Below are positions 23,873 through 33,850 of a stretch of 64,000 nt of DNA, in pieces. The position numbers and the translations under genes were made by a program. The number at the start of each line of letters is the position of its first letter. Position 1 is the stretch's first letter. The notes under the pieces are model-generated. The model had not been told where the DNA came from. It saw only the letters and a list, made by a program, of their open reading frames with translations, and made no database searches. The stretch lies in assembly GCF_031846305.1 (NCBI RefSeq), contig NZ_JAVRHY010000003.1:1-64000 (forward strand). The letters run 5' to 3'. This stretch comes from Spectribacter acetivorans. Its GTDB lineage: Bacteria > Pseudomonadota > Gammaproteobacteria > Nevskiales > Salinisphaeraceae.

Positions 23873-26076
23873 CGATACCGCAGATTGGTGAATTGTGAGC
23901 CGGCGGGAACGATATCACGATCAAGCAGGCCCCAGATTTCGTCGCCGAAGCGTCCCAGCCCGGTGAGCTCTACCTGTAACAGCAGGGCGGAGCCGCGCTC
24001 CCCGCTCGCATCGCGCACGAAACGCCGGAATGCCACGCGGGTGGCCCAGCAGCAACTGGGGCGATAACCGATGCCGGCCAGCATTTCCACGCTTTGACGG
24101 CTTTCCAGCGAATAGTTCCAGCGGTTGATCACCTGCCATTGCTCGTCGATTCGCCAGGCCAGGCGCAGATCGACCTGCTCCAGCGTCTCGGTCGTGCCGC
24201 CCGGCAGCTGGCGCAGATCCCGGAAGTAGCGATAGCCCAGGCTGGCATGCCGGTCGGGCCCGTCGTCGTAACCGATCCGGACGCTGGCCCGGTTGATCCG
24301 GTCGTCGCCGGGGCTGGCCTGCAGGGCCAGCCGGCTCTCCCAGTGGCGGGTAGGTTTGTACGCGGCGGTGGCCACCACATCCGAATCCTGGTCGTCGTAG
24401 CCGATGACCCCGGTCACCGGGGCGTTGACCGCCAGATCGCGGAACCCGAACACCCGCCCGAGCCCCAGGCTGAGGACGTCGCGGCCGCTTTCCGGCTCGA
24501 TGAAGCGGGTTGTCACGCCCGCCGTGAGCTGGTTGGCGTCGCCGACGCGATCGACCCCGACGAACCGGTTGCGGGCGAACAGCCGGTGAAAATGCAGATC
24601 GGCCACGGCGGTGTCGAACAGCGGCAGGGCGCTCTGGTCCTCGTAGCCGGTGTAGAGATAGAACAGGCGCGGTTCCAGGGTCTGGAGCCAGCCGTTATCC
24701 ATCCGCCGCCGCAGCCGCAGTCCGACGTCGAGCGAGCCGGAACCGATATCGCGCTCCAGCGTCGGCCCGGTATCCGGGCGATAGCGGGTATGCCGGTAGG
24801 CCGCTTCGCCCCGCGCGAACCAGCCCAGCGCGTCGTGCTGCCAGAGCAGCCGGGGTCGCAGATCGGTGCGGCGGGTGGGAATGGCGTTATCGCGATCGAA
24901 GCGCACGACCTCCGCGTCCAGTCCCAGCTGTGGTCCGCGGTTGGGGGTGAGCAGGCTGATCTGCGCCGCCGGCAGGCGCTCGAACGGATCGGGCCGGTTG
25001 TTCAGGGTGTCCGCCAGTACCGGCTGATAATCCTGGGCCAGCACCGCCGCCCGCACGCCGGGCGCCGCCAGGGTCAGGCGCATCAACCGCTGGAGCTGGG
25101 ACTGGCTGGTGCCCGACAGCGTGGTGCCCAGGTCCTCGAAATAGGCCTCGTCACTGACCCGGGTGGCGTCCACCTGCAGGCCGACATAACGCCCGAAGCG
25201 GCCTTCGTGGTTGGCGCGCAGCAAACTGCGGTCATCGCCGAAGCGCTGGTCGGAGGGCAGATACTCCCCGGCCACCTCGCCCCGATGATGCGCGTGCAGG
25301 TAGCGGAACTCCCCGCCCAGCTGCAGGCCACGCCGGGACAGCAGGCGCGGGGTGATGGTGGCGTCGTAGTTGGGGGCGATATTGATGTAGTAGGGCAGCG
25401 CCAGTTCCGCGCCGTCATCCGACGAGTAGCCGAGGGTCGGCGTGAGCAGCCCGGTGTGGCGCTCGTCGTCGATCGGGAAATTCAGATAGGGGGTGTAGAA
25501 CAGCGGAATGCCGCCGACCCGCAGAACCGTGTCGAAGGCTTCACCGCGGCCACGGTTGCGGTCCAGCTCGATGCGGTCGGCGGCCAGCTGCCAGGCGGGT
25601 TCGTCGCCGGCACAGGTGGTGTAGGTGGTATCTGTCAGCCGATAGTTCTCGCCGCCCAGCGCCGCCACGCTGGCGGCCTGACCGCGCCCGCCATTGGTGG
25701 TCAGGGCGTAGTCGGTGCCGATGAATTCCCCCATGCCGGAGTCCAGCCGCACATCCGCCTGTTCGGCCGACAACTGGATGCCGCGGCCGCGGTAGCGCAG
25801 GCCGTCGTTGGCAATCACGCGCTGTGCGCTGCCGTCGTATTCCAGGGCCGGGGCGGTCAGAGCCTGGCCTGCCTGTTCCAGACGGACGTTGCCGGTCACC
25901 GTGGCCAGCGGGCCGTCGAGAATGGCCTGATCGGCCGTGACTTCGGCATTGGCACCCGGTTCGGCGGCCGGGATGCCCGGTGGCAGCGGGCAGATGCCGG
26001 CCGACGCGGCGCTGGCGGGCAGCGTGGCGATGAGGATAAAGTGCCGCCAGCGACGTATGTTTTCCACTCCAGTCAC
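23869..26076 (-). CDS. lptD: LPS-assembly protein LptD
   Basis: The 735-residue outer-membrane protein has an N-terminal signal sequence, an OstA/LptA-like jellyroll (about 40-180: ADQAILDGPLATVTGNVRLEQAG) and a large C-terminal barrel beginning near GIPLFYTPYLNFPIDDERHTG. The four cysteines that form the two essential interdomain disulfides in E. coli have counterparts: C29, C155 and the C-terminal pair C675-C676. With LptE (encoded at 57550-58026) it inserts LPS into the outer leaflet. It heads the surA-pdxA-rsmA operon and is divergent from amgK-murU. Confidence 0.95.
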   Translation of the reverse strand: MTGVENIRRWRHFILIATLPASAASAGICPLPPGIPAAEPGANAEVTADQAILDGPLATVTGNVRLEQAGQALTAPALEYDGSAQRVIANDGLRYRGRGIQLSAEQADVRLDSGMGEFIGTDYALTTNGGRGQAASVAALGGENYRLTDTTYTTCAGDEPAWQLAADRIELDRNRGRGEAFDTVLRVGGIPLFYTPYLNFPIDDERHTGLLTPTLGYSSDDGAELALPYYINIAPNYDATITPRLLSRRGLQLGGEFRYLHAHHRGEVAGEYLPSDQRFGDDRSLLRANHEGRFGRYVGLQVDATRVSDEAYFEDLGTTLSGTSQSQLQRLMRLTLAAPGVRAAVLAQDYQPVLADTLNNRPDPFERLPAAQISLLTPNRGPQLGLDAEVVRFDRDNAIPTRRTDLRPRLLWQHDALGWFARGEAAYRHTRYRPDTGPTLERDIGSGSLDVGLRLRRRMDNGWLQTLEPRLFYLYTGYEDQSALPLFDTAVADLHFHRLFARNRFVGVDRVGDANQLTAGVTTRFIEPESGRDVLSLGLGRVFGFRDLAVNAPVTGVIGYDDQDSDVVATAAYKPTRHWESRLALQASPGDDRINRASVRIGYDDGPDRHASLGYRYFRDLRQLPGGTTETLEQVDLRLAWRIDEQWQVINRWNYSLESRQSVEMLAGIGYRPSCCWATRVAFRRFVRDASGERGSALLLQVELTGLGRFGDEIWGLLDRDIVPAGSQFTNLRYR

Positions 26077-26192
26077 GCGGACGCTTCGCCTTGGTCGATG
26101 AGTCGGGCCGGCCCGGGTCCGGCGAGACGCCGCGCGCCCCGACCGGCGATTATGCGTGGCGTCAGAAGGGCCCGCAAACAGCAGCTTATCGC

Positions 26193-27197
26193 ATGACCCA
26201 GACCCTGACAGAGGACGCCCGCCTGGCCGAGTTGCGTGGCTGGCTCGCGGATGCCGCCGGGCTGCGCGACGTGGCGCTGACCCCGGCGTCGAGCGATGCC
26301 AGCTTTCGCCGCTACTTCCGCGTGACGGCGGGCGACCGTCGCTGGATCGCGATGGATGCCCCGCCCGACCGGGAGGACTGCCATGCGTTCGCGGACGTGG
26401 CCGCGCTCATGGCCGCCGCCGGACTGCATGTGCCGACCATCCATGAGCAGGATCTCGATCGAGGTTTCATGCTGCTCGAGGATCTGGGGGATACCGGTTA
26501 CCTGGGCGCCCTGAATGCGCGCAGCGCGGACGTGCTGTTTGCCGACGCCCTGGAGGCATTGATCGAGTGGCAGGTCGCCAGCCGGCCCGGGGTCCTGCCC
26601 GAGTACGACGACGACACGCTGCGCCGGGAAATGGCTCTGTTCCCCGAGTGGTATCTGCAGCGCCATCTCGGCGTCACCCTGGATGAGGCGGAATCCCGCG
26701 CGCTGGATCAGGCGTTCGACACCATCATCGACCAGGTCCGGGGCCAGCCCCGGGTGTTCGTGCATCGTGACTACATGCCCCGCAACCTGATGGTCTGCCA
26801 GCGCAATCCCGGTGTCATCGACTTCCAGGACGCGCGCTTCGGTCCCTACAGCTACGATCTCATCTCCCTGTTCAAGGATGCGTTCATCAGCTGGCCGCAG
26901 GAGCGGGTGGATATCTGGCTGTCTGATTACTGGCGCCGGGCCCGGGCCGCCGGCCTGGCGGTGCCGGGGGAATTCGCCGATCTGCGGCGTGATTGCGACT
27001 GGATGGGGCTGCAGCGCCACCTCAAGGTGCTTGGCATCTTCGCGCGTATCAATTACCGCGACGGCAAGCCGACGTATCTGGCGGATGCGCCGCGCTTCCT
27101 GGCCTATCTGCGGCCGGTGGTGCGGGCCTACCCGGCGTTGGCCGGTCTGCGCGAACTGCTCGAACGCCACGTGTTCGACGGTGACAATGCCGGCTGA
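26193..27197 (+). CDS. amgK: N-acetylmuramate/N-acetylglucosamine kinase AmgK
   Basis: The ATG at 26193 starts a 334-residue protein; a longer frame from 26091 adds unrelated residues. It has the aminoglycoside phosphotransferase (APH) fold: SSDASFRRYFRV and RRWIAMDAP in the nucleotide lobe, the Brenner motif HRDYMPRNLMV, and DFQDARFGPYSYDLISLFKD for metal binding. AmgK phosphorylates MurNAc at C1 in the cell-wall recycling route that bypasses de novo UDP-MurNAc synthesis. The next gene, murU, overlaps it by 11 bases, and the pair is divergent from lptD as in Pseudomonas. Confidence 0.88.
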   Translation: MTQTLTEDARLAELRGWLADAAGLRDVALTPASSDASFRRYFRVTAGDRRWIAMDAPPDREDCHAFADVAALMAAAGLHVPTIHEQDLDRGFMLLEDLGDTGYLGALNARSADVLFADALEALIEWQVASRPGVLPEYDDDTLRREMALFPEWYLQRHLGVTLDEAESRALDQAFDTIIDQVRGQPRVFVHRDYMPRNLMVCQRNPGVIDFQDARFGPYSYDLISLFKDAFISWPQERVDIWLSDYWRRARAAGLAVPGEFADLRRDCDWMGLQRHLKVLGIFARINYRDGKPTYLADAPRFLAYLRPVVRAYPALAGLRELLERHVFDGDNAG

Positions 27198-27891
27198 CGC
27201 GCCGACCCGGGGTGCCATGATCCTGGCCGCCGGGCGCGGCGAGCGCCTGCGCCCGCTTACCGACCGTCTGCCCAAGCCGCTGGTGCCGGTGGCGGGTCGG
27301 CCGCTGATCGAACACCATCTGCACGCGCTGGCCGCGGCCGGCTTCGACCAGGTGGTGATCAATGTCGCCTGGCTGGCGGATGCCATCATGGCCGCGCTGG
27401 GCGAGGGCGACCGCTTCGGGCTGCGCATTCTCTACTCGGTTGAAACACCGGGGGCGCTGGATACCGGCGGCGGCATCCGGCAGGCCCTGCCGCTGCTCCC
27501 GGATGCGCCATTCCTGGTGGTCAACGGCGACGTGTTCACGGATTTCGATTTCCGGCAGCTCACGACGCCGATGGGCGCGGATGATCTGGCGCGGCTGGTG
27601 CTGGTGCCCAATCCGGCGCATCACCCCGACGGGGATTTCGCGCTGGTCGGTGATCGGGTGCGGCGGGGCGCGTCGGGCGATTCGCGCCGGACATTCGCGG
27701 GGATCGGTGTCTACCGGCCGGGCCTGTTCGGTGGCGAGCGACCGGTCCGCTTTGGGCTGGGCGAGGCCCTGCAACCGGCCATCGAGGCTGGCCGGGTCGC
27801 AGGCCTGCCCTTCGACGGGCGCTGGCACGACGTCGGCCGTCCGGCCACGCTGGCGGCCCTTGGTGGTCCCCCGGTGCCATCGGCCGAATGA
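27187..27891 (+). CDS. murU: N-acetylmuramate-1-phosphate uridylyltransferase MurU
   Basis: The start at 27187 overlaps amgK; a second ATG at 27217 (MILAAGRGERLRPLT) is also possible. The 234-residue protein has the nucleotidyltransferase signature ILAAGRGERLRPLTDRLPKP, then VVNGDVFTDFDF for metal binding and FAGIGVYRP. It turns MurNAc-1-phosphate into UDP-MurNAc, the second step after AmgK. The family also includes mannose-1-phosphate guanylyltransferases; the neighbour amgK decides the call. Confidence 0.88.
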   Translation: MPADAPTRGAMILAAGRGERLRPLTDRLPKPLVPVAGRPLIEHHLHALAAAGFDQVVINVAWLADAIMAALGEGDRFGLRILYSVETPGALDTGGGIRQALPLLPDAPFLVVNGDVFTDFDFRQLTTPMGADDLARLVLVPNPAHHPDGDFALVGDRVRRGASGDSRRTFAGIGVYRPGLFGGERPVRFGLGEALQPAIEAGRVAGLPFDGRWHDVGRPATLAALGGPPVPSAE

Positions 27892-27978
27892 GTCGACCGG
27901 AACGGGTGCGCCGGGCGCACTGTTAGACTATTGCCTTCAATTCCACGTCCGCGCGAGTCGCGATCAGGAGAACCGTCC

Positions 27979-28398
27979 ATGCGGCGAATGCCGATCGTCC
28001 TGCTGCTGACCTGCCTCGGCCTGGTGGCCGGCTGCGCCAGCAACCCCGAACCGATGGTAGCGCCGCAGGCGCCTGACGAGTCCCGGCTGGCGTCCGCCCG
28101 GGCTGCCATCGAGGAAGCAGCGGCCGCTGGCGCGGAGCGGCTGGCGCCGGGCCCGCTTCGCGATGCCCGCCAACGCCTGACCGCGGCCCGCGCCCTGCTG
28201 TATCAGGTCGCCGGCGAAGGGCAATCGCTGAGCGACGAACAGCGGACCCGGATCGAGGGTCTGGTGCAGGCCGCCACCCTCGACGCGCGCTATGCCTTGT
28301 CGCAGACGCAGGCGCGGGCGGTGCAGACGAAGCTCGACCAGCTGCAGGCGGAACTCGATGCGCAGCCGGCCGCGCAGGCCGAGGAGGCGCCGCGATGA
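27979..28398 (+). CDS. DUF4398 lipoprotein
   Basis: The ATG at 27979 has AGGAG ten bases upstream. The 139-residue product has a lipoprotein signal with lipobox VAGC (Cys19), then a helical, Ala-rich domain (ESRLASARAAIEEAAAAGAE, DARQRLTAARALLYQ) that fits DUF4398, and a Gln/Ala-rich coiled-coil end. The OmpA-like gene starts four bases before its stop. The pair DUF4398 plus OmpA-domain lipoprotein is recurrent in Proteobacteria; its role is not established beyond a likely link between outer membrane and peptidoglycan. Confidence 0.8.
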   Translation: MRRMPIVLLLTCLGLVAGCASNPEPMVAPQAPDESRLASARAAIEEAAAAGAERLAPGPLRDARQRLTAARALLYQVAGEGQSLSDEQRTRIEGLVQAATLDARYALSQTQARAVQTKLDQLQAELDAQPAAQAEEAPR

Positions 28399-29339
28399 GC
28401 CGCACCTATCTTGTACTCAGCCTCGTGATCAGTGCCGCATGGCTCGGCGGCTGTGCCGTCTGGCAGACCGATCCGGTGCCGCCACCCCCGCCACCGCCGG
28501 CGGCGGCACAGCTCGGGGATGGCGACGTGCCGCAGACCGTGCAGGACAAGCTGCGCCACAACGATCAGGGCGAGCCCGTGGGCTTCGCCGCGCTGGATGC
28601 CGCCGAGCAGGCGGTCAATGCCGCGCGGCGCACGACCGGTGTCGACGAGTATGCCCCGGAGGCGCTGCAGCAGGCGGTGCAGACGCTGGATGCCGCGCGG
28701 GCCACCTGGTCCGGCATCGCCGATGACCCGCTGTCCTCGCCGGCGGGCCTGGCCGAGGTCGGCCGGCAGGCGCACGCCGCCCGGCGCTGGGCGCAGATCG
28801 CCCGGGCCGATGCCCGGCGCGAGACCGGGCTGCGCCAGCTCGCTACTGTCAGCAACAAGCTGGATGCCCGGGACGCGGTCGACCAGCGCTGGGCCGGCAC
28901 CATGGTGGCCCCGGGCGAGTTCGGCGAGCTGGTATTCGCCACCGGCACCGACCGCCTGACCGGCGATTCCATGGCCGTGGTCGATCGGGTCGCGACCTTT
29001 CTGGACGAGCATCCGCGTTACCGGGTGCAGGTGGTGGGACATACCGACAACACGCCGCCCTCGGCCGGCAATCTGTCCGCGTTTCTGGACGACAACCCCG
29101 ACCTGCAGGATGCGGGCCGGGGCGAACAGGCGGCCGCCTACAATCGGGCGGTATCGCAGCGCCGGGCCGACGCCGTGCGCGCGGCGCTACTCGAACAGGG
29201 CGTCGCGGACAGCCGCATCGATGCCGAGGGCCGGGGCGCGGCGGACCCACGCGCCAGCAACGACTCGGCCGGCGGCCGACGCGCCAATCGGCGAGTGGAA
29301 ATAACGCTGGTACTGCCGCCACGGAATACTGGCAGCTAA
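28395..29339 (+). CDS. OmpA-family peptidoglycan-binding lipoprotein
   Basis: The 314-residue protein has lipobox LGGC (Cys20), a poly-Pro stretch, a helical DUF4398-like middle part (about 60-155: ALDAAEQAVNAARRTTG, AHAARRWAQIARADARRE) and a C-terminal OmpA domain (about 175-310: YRVQVVGHTDNT ... YNRAVSQRRADAVRAALLEQGV ... GRRANRRVEI). The NR..RRVEI end and the TD-x10-LSxxRA-like helix bind meso-diaminopimelate of peptidoglycan. A long insert (PSAGNLSAFLDDNPDLQDAG) separates the Asp and Arg motifs. It overlaps the preceding lipoprotein gene, so both are made from one mRNA. Confidence 0.88.
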   Translation: MSRTYLVLSLVISAAWLGGCAVWQTDPVPPPPPPPAAAQLGDGDVPQTVQDKLRHNDQGEPVGFAALDAAEQAVNAARRTTGVDEYAPEALQQAVQTLDAARATWSGIADDPLSSPAGLAEVGRQAHAARRWAQIARADARRETGLRQLATVSNKLDARDAVDQRWAGTMVAPGEFGELVFATGTDRLTGDSMAVVDRVATFLDEHPRYRVQVVGHTDNTPPSAGNLSAFLDDNPDLQDAGRGEQAAAYNRAVSQRRADAVRAALLEQGVADSRIDAEGRGAADPRASNDSAGGRRANRRVEITLVLPPRNTGS

Positions 29340-29345
29340 CGCGAT

Positions 29346-30131
29346 CTAATCGGCGTCGGGTTCGGCCGACGCTTCCAGCGCTGCCGCGATCGCGGCATGG
29401 CTCTGCTCGGCCAGCGCGCGCCGGTCGCGGCCGGCGACCGGGACCGGCGGGCAGAACGTCACCCGGGCGCGCATCCCGTGCCTGCGGAACAGCGTCATGA
29501 AATGCGGCGCCAGGCTGGCGGCCCCGACCCAGGGTGCGTCGGGGTGGTGGCCGGGACGGGCGTCGCCGCGCGGATAGTGCAGGGCGGCGGGCTGAAGCGT
29601 GTGGCCGCCGTCGATGGCAGCCGCGAACAGCCGCGCGTGAAAGCGGCTGGGTAGCAGGTCGGCCCGGGTGGTGGCTTCGGGAAACAGCATCACGCAGCGA
29701 TCCGCGGCCAGTGCGGCGCCGATACGGTTGCTGGCCTCGCGGGTTTCTCCCGCCCCGCGCGGCAGGAAGATGGTGCCGGTAAGGCGGGCAAAGCGGCCGA
29801 TCACCGGCCAGTCGCCGACCTCCGATTTGGATACGAAGGCTGCGTCCAGCAGGCCGCCGAAGACGATGATGTCCAGCCAGGACACATGGTTGGCCACCAC
29901 CAGCGTGCCCGGCGCCGGGGTGCGGCCACGCACCTCGACCGCAATGCCCATGATGCGCAGCAGGCGGCGGTACCACCAGCCGGCCATGCGGCCTGCGTGC
30001 CGGCGCCGCATCGGCATGGCCGCGAGGATGGCGAAGCCGGCGAGGATGTGGCCGGCCAGCCGCAGACTCTTAAGCGATAGCCGCCATGCGCCGGGCGGGT
30101 TGGGGCTGTCGGTGCAGGAAGTGGCGGGCAT
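29346..30131 (-). CDS. olsA: 1-acyl-glycerol-3-phosphate acyltransferase family protein, probable OlsA
   Basis: The protein (about 261 residues) has one N-terminal membrane segment (HILAGFAILAAM) and the PlsC motifs NHVSWLD (His-x4-Asp, catalytic) and FPEATT (phosphate-binding). Next to olsB it most likely adds the second acyl chain to lyso-ornithine lipid. The start is unclear: ATGs at 30155 and 30131 both lie inside olsB and have no ribosome-binding site, and the family-like sequence begins near 30080, just where olsB ends. A non-ATG start (for example CTG at 30065) cannot be excluded. Another PlsC role (phosphatidic acid synthesis) is possible. Confidence 0.8.
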   Translation of the reverse strand: MPATSCTDSPNPPGAWRLSLKSLRLAGHILAGFAILAAMPMRRRHAGRMAGWWYRRLLRIMGIAVEVRGRTPAPGTLVVANHVSWLDIIVFGGLLDAAFVSKSEVGDWPVIGRFARLTGTIFLPRGAGETREASNRIGAALAADRCVMLFPEATTRADLLPSRFHARLFAAAIDGGHTLQPAALHYPRGDARPGHHPDAPWVGAASLAPHFMTLFRRHGMRARVTFCPPVPVAGRDRRALAEQSHAAIAAALEASAEPDAD

Positions 30132-30858
30132 AACGCGGGCAGAGATTAGCCACATCCAGGTGCATGAACAAATCCGCCACCCCGAAATCCGGGTCCCAGC
30201 ACGGGGGGCCGCCGACGCGGGCGCCCAGACTGATGTAGGCCTTCAGCAGCGGCGGCAGGCGCCCCGGCGAGGCAGCGGCATCCGCCGCCGGCAACGCCAG
30301 ACGCGGTACCACCCGCTGCGATCCCGGGCCCATGTGGTTATCCGCCAGGTAGCGGTAGATGGCGTGGGCGCGGCCCAGGCCCTGGTCCAGTTCGATGCTG
30401 GCGCAGCCGATCAGGTGCTGGTAACCCTCGCGCCGGATCAGGTCGGATACCCCCGACCAGAGAACCGCGATCACGCCGCCGCGCCGGTAGTCGGGATGCA
30501 CGCAGGTGCGGCCGATCTCCATGAACCGGCCGGGCAGGCCCAGAACGGCGTCCAGATCGAATTCGCCGGCGGAATAGAAGCCGCCGGTGGCCTCGATCCG
30601 GTCATCGGTAAGAATGCGAGTGGAGGCCACCACCGCGCCGGTCCAGGTGTCGCGCACCAGCAGGTGGCGGCAGTGGGTATCGAACGCGTCGCGCTCCAGG
30701 CCGGAGTCGGCATTCTCCACCCGGGCGCCCATTTCCCGCACGAATACGCGGTGACGCAGGGCCAGGCTCTCGGTGACTTCGTCGGGCTGCTGTGCAAGTG
30801 CCGTGACCAGTCGGGGTGTCCGGGTCAGGCGGGTGACATCGCGGGCGGCGGTTGCCAT
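30070..30858 (-). CDS. olsB: L-ornithine N-alpha-acyltransferase OlsB
   Basis: I start at the ATG at 30858, which has GAGG eight bases upstream; this gives 262 residues. The sequence shows the OlsB/GNAT pattern: SLALRHRVFVREMGARVE, DAFDTHCRHLLVRD, GAVVASTRIL, EIGRTCVHPDYRRGGVIAVLW (acetyltransferase-like core) and LIGCASIELDQ. OlsB transfers a 3-hydroxyacyl chain from acyl carrier protein to ornithine, the first step to ornithine lipid, a phosphorus-free membrane lipid often made under phosphate limitation. olsA follows on the same strand, overlapping. Confidence 0.88.
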   Translation of the reverse strand: MATAARDVTRLTRTPRLVTALAQQPDEVTESLALRHRVFVREMGARVENADSGLERDAFDTHCRHLLVRDTWTGAVVASTRILTDDRIEATGGFYSAGEFDLDAVLGLPGRFMEIGRTCVHPDYRRGGVIAVLWSGVSDLIRREGYQHLIGCASIELDQGLGRAHAIYRYLADNHMGPGSQRVVPRLALPAADAAASPGRLPPLLKAYISLGARVGGPPCWDPDFGVADLFMHLDVANLCPRYARHFLHRQPQPARRMAAIA

Positions 30859-31013
30859 GGCATTGTCCTCGTGCCGTAACGTGCGACACAAGGCTAGGTA
30901 GTGACGATGCCACTTCAATGACAGGGCGGTGACGGCAAGATGACAGGCGCCGGCCGCGCGTCACCAAGTGTGCAAATTCTATGGTTCCGGCCGCGCTGGT
31001 GACCGGTGGCCGC

Positions 31014-31853
31014 TCAGGCGGTGTCGCGATCCGGCGCTGTCATGTGGACGAAGCGGCGCTGGTGGGCGAAGGGAATGCCCTCGGCGTCGAAGCGTTTCTT
31101 GATCGCTTCCACCGTGTCCCAGTAGGCATCCCAGAATTCCGGCCGTTGCAGCCAGGGCCGGAACAGGATGTCCACCGAGGATTCGGTGATCGCGTTGACG
31201 CGGATGGCCGGTGGCGGGTCGGCCAGTACCCGGGCGTCGGTGTCCACGATTTCCTGCAACACCGTCTTGGCGCGGTCGACATCCCCGTCCAGGCTGATCG
31301 ACACGGTCAGATCCATGCGGCGGGTGTCGCGGGCGGAGTAGTTGGTGATCGGGCTGGCCCAGACCTGGTTGTTGGGGATGGTGACTTCCTGGTTGTTGGT
31401 GGTCACCAGCAGCGTGTTGACGATGCGCACCGCCTCCACCGTGCCGAACTGGCCGGCGGCCTCCACGAAATCGCCCCTGCGGAAGGGCTTGAACAGAATC
31501 AGCATCACCCCGGCCGCCAGCGCCGAGAGCTGACCCTGCAGCGACAGCCCCACGGCCAGGGCGCCGCCGCCGACAATCGCCGCGGCCGCCGTGGTCTTGA
31601 CACCGAGCTGGCTCATCGCGGCGATTACCACGAACACCATCAGAACGACGTTGGCCACCGTGCCGACGAATTCGACGATGGTTTCATCGGCCTGGGCGCG
31701 GGTCATCGACCGCCGCAGAACCGCCACCAGCAGGCGCGCCAGCAGCCGACCGATGAAGAAGATGAAGATGGCGCCGGCGACCTGCACCAGATAGGGCAGG
31801 GCCAGCTGCAGCAGCGTGGCCGGGTCGGCGAGTTGCGCGATGGTGGTTTCCAC
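31014..31853 (-). CDS. mscS: Small-conductance mechanosensitive channel MscS
   Basis: The 279-residue protein matches MscS in length. Three membrane segments (about 22-45, 65-85, 92-120) end with the pore helix, here AAAAAIVGGGALAVGLSLQGQLSALAAG with the Gly/Ala spacing needed for packing, followed by GVMLILFKPFRRGDFVE and VTIPNNQVW of the beta domain. It opens on hypo-osmotic shock to release solutes. It lies 17 bases downstream of the RNase T gene on the same strand. Confidence 0.93.
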   Translation of the reverse strand: METTIAQLADPATLLQLALPYLVQVAGAIFIFFIGRLLARLLVAVLRRSMTRAQADETIVEFVGTVANVVLMVFVVIAAMSQLGVKTTAAAAIVGGGALAVGLSLQGQLSALAAGVMLILFKPFRRGDFVEAAGQFGTVEAVRIVNTLLVTTNNQEVTIPNNQVWASPITNYSARDTRRMDLTVSISLDGDVDRAKTVLQEIVDTDARVLADPPPAIRVNAITESSVDILFRPWLQRPEFWDAYWDTVEAIKKRFDAEGIPFAHQRRFVHMTAPDRDTA

Positions 31854-31870
31854 GTTGGTTCCCCCGGTGT

Positions 31871-32527
31871 TCAGGCGCCGACGGCGGCCTCGAAATTGTC
31901 GCGGAAGCGGTTGACGATGGCGCAGAACAGCGCTGCCGTCTGCTCCGTATCATAACGAGCCGAGTGGGCCGCGCTGCTGTCCCAGCCCAGGCCGGCGGCC
32001 TCGGCGGCTCGCCGCAGCACGGTCTGCCCGTAGGCCACCCCCGCCAGGGTGGCGGTATCGAATACCGAAAACGGGTGGAACGGGTTGCGCTTGATCCCGG
32101 CGCGTTCCACCGCAGCGTTGACGAAGCCGAGATCGAAATGGGCGTTATGCCCGACCAGCACCGCCCGCTTGCATTCGGCGTCGCGGATCGCGCGGCGCAC
32201 CTCGCGGAACATCCGGCCCAGCGCCTCGCGCTCGGGCAGGGCAGGGCGCAGGGGATGATGCGGGTCGATGCCGTTGACCTCGAGCGAGGCCGGGTCGATG
32301 CGGGCGCCCTCGAAGGGCTGGACATGGAACGCGTGCGATTCGTCGATGCCCAGCCAGCCGTCCTCGTCGAAGCGCAGGGTCACGGCGGCGATTTCCAGCA
32401 GGGCATCGGTGGCGGCGTGAAAACCCCCGGTTTCGACATCCACCACCACCGGCAGAAAGCCGCGAAACCGCTTGACCATCGGGATCGGGGGACCGTACCC
32501 GGCCATACCATCATCGGAACCGCTCAT
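31871..32527 (-). CDS. rnt: Ribonuclease T
   Basis: The chosen ATG gives 218 residues, close to E. coli RNase T; longer frames run into the argG promoter region. The DEDDh exonuclease motifs are present: PVVVDVETGGF (Asp, Glu), HNAHFDLGF (Asp) and HSARYDTEQTA (His, Asp). RNase T trims 3' ends of tRNA and 5S and 23S rRNA. The gene is divergent from argG with only about 60 bases between them. Confidence 0.92.
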   Translation of the reverse strand: MSGSDDGMAGYGPPIPMVKRFRGFLPVVVDVETGGFHAATDALLEIAAVTLRFDEDGWLGIDESHAFHVQPFEGARIDPASLEVNGIDPHHPLRPALPEREALGRMFREVRRAIRDAECKRAVLVGHNAHFDLGFVNAAVERAGIKRNPFHPFSVFDTATLAGVAYGQTVLRRAAEAAGLGWDSSAAHSARYDTEQTAALFCAIVNRFRDNFEAAVGA

Positions 32528-32546
32528 TGGCGCATGGTAGCACCTG

Positions 32547-32552
32547 TATAAT
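32547..32552 (+). promoter_or_regulatory. Candidate -10 element for argG
   Basis: A perfect TATAAT lies 36 bases before the argG ATG. No good -35 is seen at 17 bases (TCATTG at 32524-32529), so activation or a TG-extended-like contact may matter. No arginine operator is recognisable. Confidence 0.4.
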
Positions 32553-32588
32553 CGCGCCCCCTGACGCAGCAACCGCGGAAACGATTCC

Positions 32589-33797
<1,209 letters not shown>

Positions 33798-33850
33798 CCC
33801 TTGTTCGCGGCGATCTCGGTAGTGTTAACAGGCCCTGATCCGGGCTGACC

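Noticed and set aside
26091..26192. Longer N-terminus for AmgK starting at 26091
   Set aside because: The added residues have no similarity to the family and would leave almost no room for the lptD and amgK promoters.
24094..26196. 700-residue plus-strand frame opposite lptD
   Set aside because: Antisense mirror of lptD; no recognisable domain, and lptD is certain from its cysteines and operon context.
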